Shown here piece by piece: positions 16,449 to 19,954 of a stretch of 19,954 nt of DNA (its first letter is position 1; the number at the start of each line of letters is the position of its first letter). A program made the translations under genes and the position numbers. Origin of the DNA: UMGS172 sp045651745 (GTDB taxonomy: Bacteria > Bacillota > Clostridia > Oscillospirales > Acutalibacteraceae); contig JAZRSW010000097.1 of assembly GCA_045651745.1 (NCBI GenBank), positions 1 through 19,954 of the forward strand, given 5' to 3'. Below the pieces are notes generated by a model. The model was not told the origin of the DNA and did not search any database. It saw only the letters and a list, made by a program, of their open reading frames with translations.

Positions 16449-17344
16449 GTTTTGATAGTGTAAGACTCGAAGGAATAATCATAAAATCTATTGCCGGCTT
16501 CTGCTATGTGGAGGCCGGCGATAAGGTATATGAATGTAAACCAAGAGGGTCGTTTCGTAAAAGTGGAATTTCACCTTCGGCAGGAGATAGAGTAGAAATA
16601 TCTGTAAACGGCGAAAAAGGTGTTATTGAAAATATATTTGAACGTAAAAATTACCTTGTACGTCCGCCAATCAGCAATCTTGATAAGTTGTTCATAGTGT
16701 CGTCGTCGGTTGTGCCAAGCGCTAATCCTTTGCTTATTGACCGTATGATAGCAATTTGCGAGCATATCGATGTTGAACCTGTTTTGGTGTTCAATAAAGC
16801 AGATTTGGGCGATTTTGGTGACCTGCCTGACGTATATAAAAAAATCGGCTACAAGGTTTTTGTAGTTTCAGCCGAAACCGGCGAGGGCGTAGATGGGATA
16901 AAAGGTGAACTGAAATCATCATTATCGGCGTTTTGTGGTAACTCAGGTGTAGGAAAATCGAGCCTACTAAATAGGCTTTTAGAAGGGGTTTCATTATCAA
17001 CCGGTGTTGTTAGTGAAAAACTTGGACGAGGTAAACATACTACAAGAACTGTTGAACTTTTTAAAGTTTTAGATGGATACGTTGCCGATACACCGGGATT
17101 TTCCACATTAGAGTTGATTGATTTTGACCTTAATGATAAAGATGAACTCAAATTCTGTTTCCTTGAATTTTCTGAATATTTTGGTAGTTGCAAATTCTCG
17201 TCATGTACCCACGTCAACGAACCGGGATGCGCAGTTTTAGATGCTGTGAAAAACGGTGAAGTTGCACAGTCGCGAATTGAAAGTTACGCATCTATGTATG
17301 AGGACTTAAAAAAAATTAAACCTTGGGAGTTAAATAAAAAGTGA
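16445..17344 (+). CDS. rsgA: Ribosome small-subunit GTPase RsgA (YjeQ/CpgA)
   Basis: The 299-residue circularly permuted GTPase acts in late 30S subunit maturation. An N-terminal OB fold (about 1-70) is followed by permuted G motifs: NKAD (G4, 117-120), VSAETGEG (G5, about 141-148), GNSGVGKSSLLN (G1, 165-176), RGKHTT (G2) and DTPGFS (G3, 215-220). The C-terminal zinc site is C-x4-C-x-H-x5-C (Cys249, Cys254, His256, Cys262). All elements are intact. The ATG overlaps the prkC TGA in ATGA. In Bacillus this protein (CpgA) is phosphorylated by PrkC, consistent with its position here. Confidence 0.96.
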   Translation: MSFDSVRLEGIIIKSIAGFCYVEAGDKVYECKPRGSFRKSGISPSAGDRVEISVNGEKGVIENIFERKNYLVRPPISNLDKLFIVSSSVVPSANPLLIDRMIAICEHIDVEPVLVFNKADLGDFGDLPDVYKKIGYKVFVVSAETGEGVDGIKGELKSSLSAFCGNSGVGKSSLLNRLLEGVSLSTGVVSEKLGRGKHTTRTVELFKVLDGYVADTPGFSTLELIDFDLNDKDELKFCFLEFSEYFGSCKFSSCTHVNEPGCAVLDAVKNGEVAQSRIESYASMYEDLKKIKPWELNKK

Positions 17345-17973
17345 AAAATCATTGTGTTATAGTAGCAGGTGGAGACTGTGATACAAAAAGTTTTTGCGAA
17401 ATCTCGGCAACCGATTTTGTTATAGTTGCCGATAGTGGCTTAAAATATACCGAAGCAGTTGGAATTGTTCCTGATTTAATTGTGGGTGATTTTGATTCGT
17501 ATCTAGGCGAAATTCCAACCGATGTTAATGTGTTAAAATTACCTACCAAAAAGAATGATACCGACCTTTTGTATGCTTTGCGTTGCGGTGTTGAGCGTGG
17601 ATTAAAAAAATTCCTCATTTTTGGTGGTTACGGCTCGCGTCCCGACCAAAATTTAGCAATGTTGCAGTCTTTGGTATGGCTTTGTGATAATTGCGATACT
17701 GAAATGGTTAAGGCAGTTTGTTGTGGATTTGAAGTTTATGCTATAAAAAACAAATCAATAACATTAGAGCTCACACGCGATAAATATCTGTCGGTTTTCA
17801 GTATTTCAAACGGAGCAAAAGGTGTTGATATCGTCGGTGCTGATTATCCGTTGATTGACGCAATAATTTCACCGTCATTTCCTGTCGGCGTAAGCAATGA
17901 GGCGGACGGTTTAGTTACAGTTTCTGTCAAAGACGGGACTTTGATTTTGATGACTGTAAATAAAAATATATAA
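17341..17973 (+). CDS. thiN: Thiamine pyrophosphokinase
   Basis: The 210-residue enzyme transfers pyrophosphate from ATP to thiamine, giving thiamine diphosphate. DSGLKYTEAVGIVPDLIVGD (31-50) with GDFDS (49-53) and KKNDTD (70-75) are the conserved acidic metal and nucleotide motifs of the catalytic domain. GGYGSRPDQNLAML (95-108) corresponds to the family G-G-x-G-x-R-x-D-H-x-L-a-N, but His is Gln and the following Asn is Met. The C-terminal thiamine-binding domain contains ISNGAKGVDIVGADYPL and SNEADGLVTVSVKDG, the latter matching the usual SNE...G motif. It starts at GTG overlapping the rsgA stop, with GGGAG 11 bases upstream. rpe, often between rsgA and thiN, is missing. It is the last gene of the operon. 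Confidence 0.93.
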   Translation: MKNHCVIVAGGDCDTKSFCEISATDFVIVADSGLKYTEAVGIVPDLIVGDFDSYLGEIPTDVNVLKLPTKKNDTDLLYALRCGVERGLKKFLIFGGYGSRPDQNLAMLQSLVWLCDNCDTEMVKAVCCGFEVYAIKNKSITLELTRDKYLSVFSISNGAKGVDIVGADYPLIDAIISPSFPVGVSNEADGLVTVSVKDGTLILMTVNKNI

Positions 17974-17977
17974 ATTT

Positions 17978-18006
17978 TTCACCGCTTTTGTTTCTTAGCA
18001 TATAAT
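17978..18006 (+). promoter_or_regulatory. Candidate promoter for the 49-residue gene and spoVM
   Basis: A perfect TATAAT (18001-18006) has TTCACC (17978-17983) 17 bp upstream, a partial sigma-A -35. The same bases include CATATAAT (17999-18006) with AC 16 bp upstream, which also fits the mother-cell sigma-K pattern (AC-N16-CATANNNT). Since SpoVM belongs to the mother-cell programme in B. subtilis, a sporulation sigma factor is plausible, but the sigma class cannot be decided from sequence. The start point would be near 18012-18014. Confidence 0.5.
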
Positions 18007-18036
18007 GGCGTAAGAGAAGTGAAGGCGGTGTTTTTT
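17980..18036 (+). terminator. Candidate terminator / ribosome-binding-site-masking hairpin after thiN
   Basis: In RNA, CACCGCTTTTGTTTCTT (17980-17996) can pair with 18014-18030 through 17 consecutive pairs, six of them the closing CACCGC/GCGGTG and several G-U. The loop is 17 bases. Six T follow (18031-18036). It begins 6 bases after the thiN stop and looks like the end of the long operon. Its right arm contains the AAGGCGGTG ribosome binding site of the next gene. Confidence 0.55.
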
Positions 18037-18186
18037 ATGCGACATAGAGGTTGTTGTAGTGGATTTGGCGTTATTGCCGTAGCGTTTGGTACAGGGTTGG
18101 TAATGTCATATTTTTGTACATCGGGTTTAGTTATCGCAATATTAACAATCGCTTTAATCGTTCTCGGTATTTTCAGTAAATGTTAA
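18037..18186 (+). CDS. 49-residue membrane microprotein of unknown function upstream of spoVM
   Basis: ATG 18037 is preceded by AAGGCGGTG (18022-18030) at 6 bases, one of the strongest ribosome binding sites in the window, which supports real translation. The protein begins MRHRGCCSGFGVIAVAFG and continues with hydrophobic residues to the end (SKC). It has a basic N-terminus, a Cys-Cys pair at 6-7, further cysteines at 27 and 49, and two hydrophobic stretches at about 11-26 and 30-46, suggesting a small membrane hairpin. I do not recognise a named family. spoVM begins 15 bases after its stop, so the two are probably co-transcribed and translationally linked, which suggests a sporulation role (inference). 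Confidence 0.75.
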   Translation: MRHRGCCSGFGVIAVAFGTGLVMSYFCTSGLVIAILTIALIVLGIFSKC

Positions 18187-18201
18187 GTGGGAGTGTTTTA
18201 T

Positions 18202-18285
18202 TTGAAAGTAGTAGTTATCAAAAGTCCTAAATTGTTTAGCGGATTATTACGAGCAATCTTTAAAATTAAAAAGGAAAATACATAA
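18202..18285 (+). CDS. spoVM: Stage V sporulation protein SpoVM
   Basis: This 27-residue gene starts with TTG 18202, 6 bases after GGGAGTG. It matches B. subtilis SpoVM (26 residues) without gaps at Met1, Lys2, Ile6, Lys7, Pro9, Lys10, Gly14, Arg17 and Ala18. The shared core is IK-x-PK-x3-G-x2-RA. Pro9 is critical in B. subtilis for recognising the convex forespore membrane, and the C-terminal half is amphipathic as expected. SpoVM inserts shallowly in the outer forespore membrane and anchors the coat ATPase SpoIVA. In B. subtilis spoVM also lies just after prkC-rsgA-rpe-thiN, so synteny supports the call. It ends 7 bases before a strong terminator. Confidence 0.88.
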   Translation: MKVVVIKSPKLFSGLLRAIFKIKKENT

Positions 18286-18292
18286 ATTAAAA

Positions 18293-18326
18293 AACAAAAG
18301 CCACGGCAAAAACCGTGGCTTTTGTT
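18293..18326 (+). terminator. Intrinsic terminator after spoVM
   Basis: Arms AACAAAAGCCACGG (18293-18306) and CCGTGGCTTTTGTT (18313-18326) pair perfectly over 14 bp with loop CAAAAA. A/T-rich sequence with T residues follows. It separates spoVM from the SPOCS-LysM gene. Confidence 0.9.
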
Positions 18327-18385
18327 ATATTTTTAGAAGTATCCGAATAAATATAATTAAAACTTAATTTTAAGGAGCATAAATT

Positions 18386-19912
18386 ATGGAATTTAATAAA
18401 ACTGACCTAACAGTAAGTTCATTTAAAAGAGTATATGAATCTAATTTGGAACAAAGCGTAGATACCGATTTTACACTACCCGATTATTATCCCGAAATCG
18501 TTAAAATTTTAAAGGTTATTCCCGAAATTAATATTATGTCCTCGCAGTGTAACGAAAATAGGGTTGGTATCGGTGGTCAGGTCGTTTTGTCGCTTCTTTA
18601 TTACGGCAGTGACGATAAAATCAACAGTTATACCCATATCTATCCTTTTACAAAGTCGCAGGATGCAGAAGTACCCGAAAACGGATGCATTTCTGTTCAA
18701 CCTTTTGTCGGTTATATGAACAGTAAGGCTATAGCGCCCCGAAAGGTTGAGGTACACGGCTCACTGGCGTTGTCCGTCAGTGTTGATAGCGTAGATAATA
18801 AGTCAATATTGTCGTCAACTGATTGTGAGAGTGTATATCTAAAAACTGCAGAAAAACCTTTTTTAAAGTTTTATGATTCACTAAATAAAAGCGTGTTTAT
18901 TGAGGATGAGATTCAAATATCTCAAAATGCACCCGCTATTGAAAAAGTGATACGAAACTCAGCAACTGCAACTATAACAGAATGTAAATTCATAAGCGGT
19001 AAGGTAGTTGTAAAGGGTGATATTAAACTTGAGATTTTATACTGTCCTACACAATCAAATAAGCCAATTTTATTAACCGAAATCAAAGGTTTTTCACAAA
19101 TTTTTGATTGTCCATTAGAATGTGAAAATCCGAACTTTGAGTCTTCAGTTAAGGTGGAGTGTTTTGAAATTCACCCCAAAACAGGACTTGATGGAGAAGT
19201 CAGAAATATTGCCTTTGAGACAAGATTGGGAGTTCAGGTTATACCTTATTGCCTTGAAAATAACATTGTTGTAGTTGACGCTTTTACAGGAAAATACAAC
19301 GCGGATATTAAGTATGATAATATTAATGCCGAAGTTGTTTTAGATAATGTGTATGAAAATTATGTATGTAAAAAGAAAATGGAGTTTGGTGATACATTAA
19401 CAGAAATTTGGGATATTTGGAGTAAGTCTTCGGTTGACCATACTGCAAAGGATAATAATTGCGTACTTATTAAAGGTACTGTTAATGTGTTTATTTTAGG
19501 AGTTGACGGTGAGGGTAAACCTACATATTTTGAACGACCGATTGATTATGAGTATCGTTATGAGTTAAACAGGGAAATTGATAATTTAAGATGTCGTCCA
19601 CAGATTTCAGTTGTCGCAATTCAATATTCTTTGAGCGCAGAAGGTACAATTGAAATATCGGTTGAACTAAAAATTACCGCGACGGTATATTCTGTTCAAT
19701 CAATTAAGGCAGTAGTAGGAATATCGGTCGATTTTGACGGCATAGTATATAAAGATTCTGATACTGCAATGATTTTATACTATCCCGAAAACGAAACTGT
19801 GTGGGATATTGCGAGAAAATATTGCACCTGTCCTAAAAAGATTTGTGAAGCAAATGGTTTAGACAATGAAGAAACAGTATGTAATTCAGTGTTGCTGATA
19901 CCTAATGTGTAA
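18386..19912 (+). CDS. SPOCS (DUF3794) and LysM domain protein, SipL-like spore envelope protein
   Basis: The 508-residue protein has no signal peptide or membrane segment. DFTLPDYYPEIVKILKV (28-44) is the characteristic SPOCS/DUF3794 opening. Three beta-rich SPOCS-type regions can be outlined at about 28-130, 175-285 and 310-430. A C-terminal LysM domain runs from about 462 to 507 (ETVWDIARKYCTCPKKICEANG ... VLLIPNV). This is the layout and nearly the length of C. difficile SipL, which binds SpoIVA through its LysM domain and is needed for coat formation. Other clostridial SPOCS-LysM paralogues exist, so orthology is likely but not certain. TAAGGAG (18371-18377) is 8 bases before the ATG. 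The gene lies between two terminators and is a separate unit next to spoVM. Confidence 0.87.
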   Translation: MEFNKTDLTVSSFKRVYESNLEQSVDTDFTLPDYYPEIVKILKVIPEINIMSSQCNENRVGIGGQVVLSLLYYGSDDKINSYTHIYPFTKSQDAEVPENGCISVQPFVGYMNSKAIAPRKVEVHGSLALSVSVDSVDNKSILSSTDCESVYLKTAEKPFLKFYDSLNKSVFIEDEIQISQNAPAIEKVIRNSATATITECKFISGKVVVKGDIKLEILYCPTQSNKPILLTEIKGFSQIFDCPLECENPNFESSVKVECFEIHPKTGLDGEVRNIAFETRLGVQVIPYCLENNIVVVDAFTGKYNADIKYDNINAEVVLDNVYENYVCKKKMEFGDTLTEIWDIWSKSSVDHTAKDNNCVLIKGTVNVFILGVDGEGKPTYFERPIDYEYRYELNREIDNLRCRPQISVVAIQYSLSAEGTIEISVELKITATVYSVQSIKAVVGISVDFDGIVYKDSDTAMILYYPENETVWDIARKYCTCPKKICEANGLDNEETVCNSVLLIPNV

Positions 19913-19917
19913 TGTAA

Positions 19918-19945
19918 AAAAACCGAGCGATTACGCTCGGTTTTT
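19918..19945. terminator. Terminator after the SPOCS-LysM gene, usable on both strands
   Basis: Arms AAAAACCGAGCG (19918-19929) and CGCTCGGTTTTT (19934-19945) pair perfectly over 12 bp with loop ATTA. A and T tracts on either side allow function in both directions. Confidence 0.9.
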
Positions 19946-19954
19946 AGTTTTATA

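Noticed and set aside
17974..18036. Thiamine (TPP) or other riboswitch near thiN
   Set aside because: thiN is the last gene of an operon and starts inside rsgA, so it has no leader. The sequence after it lacks the conserved TPP riboswitch core.
18327..18370. Possible promoter for the SPOCS-LysM gene (TATAAT at 18352-18357)
   Set aside because: The base at -35 distance is only ATTTTT, and no sigma-E or sigma-K pair with correct spacing is clear. The region is A/T-rich, so TATAAT alone is weak, although some promoter must lie here because a terminator precedes it.
1..19954. CRISPR array, phage, insertion sequence, toxin-antitoxin or novel defence system
   Set aside because: No direct repeat arrays, transposase or integrase motifs, or defence domains were seen. 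Nearly all the DNA is explained by conserved housekeeping and sporulation genes.

Overview
This window looks like chromosomal core DNA from a low-GC, endospore-forming Firmicute, most likely a class Clostridia member of the Ruminococcaceae/Oscillospirales type. The evidence is gene order, AT-rich intergenic DNA, near-consensus sigma-A promoters with 17-bp spacers, strong Shine-Dalgarno sites, and sporulation genes at the right end. I see no mobile element, phage gene or CRISPR array. The taxonomic placement is inference.

Left part (1-4256). The 3' end of an RsmF-like rRNA methyltransferase gene enters from the left and stops at a symmetrical terminator shared with a convergent radical-SAM gene (YtqA/TIGR01212 type). 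A tRNA-Leu(GAG) with its own promoter and terminator follows. A leftward three-gene set comes next: a small DUF6106-like membrane protein, the NAD(P)HX repair enzyme Nnr, and a small lipoprotein whose signal peptide seems to begin at an ACG codon.

Middle (4257-17973). An aldose 1-epimerase-like gene has its own promoter, with a 21-bp inverted repeat just upstream. Then comes one rightward operon of about 12.6 kb: yicC-remA-gmk-rpoZ-priA-def-fmt-rsmB-rlmN-stp-prkC-rsgA-thiN. Many genes overlap by 4 or 8 bases or abut. The order matches the classical Bacillus/Clostridia cluster except that coaBC (normally between rpoZ and priA) and rpe (normally between rsgA and thiN) are missing. The operon joins nucleotide supply, RNA polymerase omega, replication restart, N-terminal formyl-Met processing, rRNA methylation, Ser/Thr (de)phosphorylation, ribosome assembly and thiamine activation.

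Right end (17974-19954). Two very short genes sit after thiN. The first encodes a 49-residue membrane protein of unknown function. The second encodes a 27-residue protein that I identify as SpoVM, the amphipathic helix that anchors SpoIVA on the forespore, in the same position as in B. subtilis. Next, in its own unit, is a 508-residue protein with SPOCS (DUF3794) repeats and a C-terminal LysM domain, the architecture of SipL, which also binds SpoIVA. The right end therefore looks like a spore-envelope assembly locus. The leader of the 49-residue gene holds an inverted repeat that could terminate read-through from the housekeeping operon and mask the ribosome binding site in read-through RNA, while a promoter within its loop would yield an unmasked transcript. 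This is the most interesting regulatory structure in the window.
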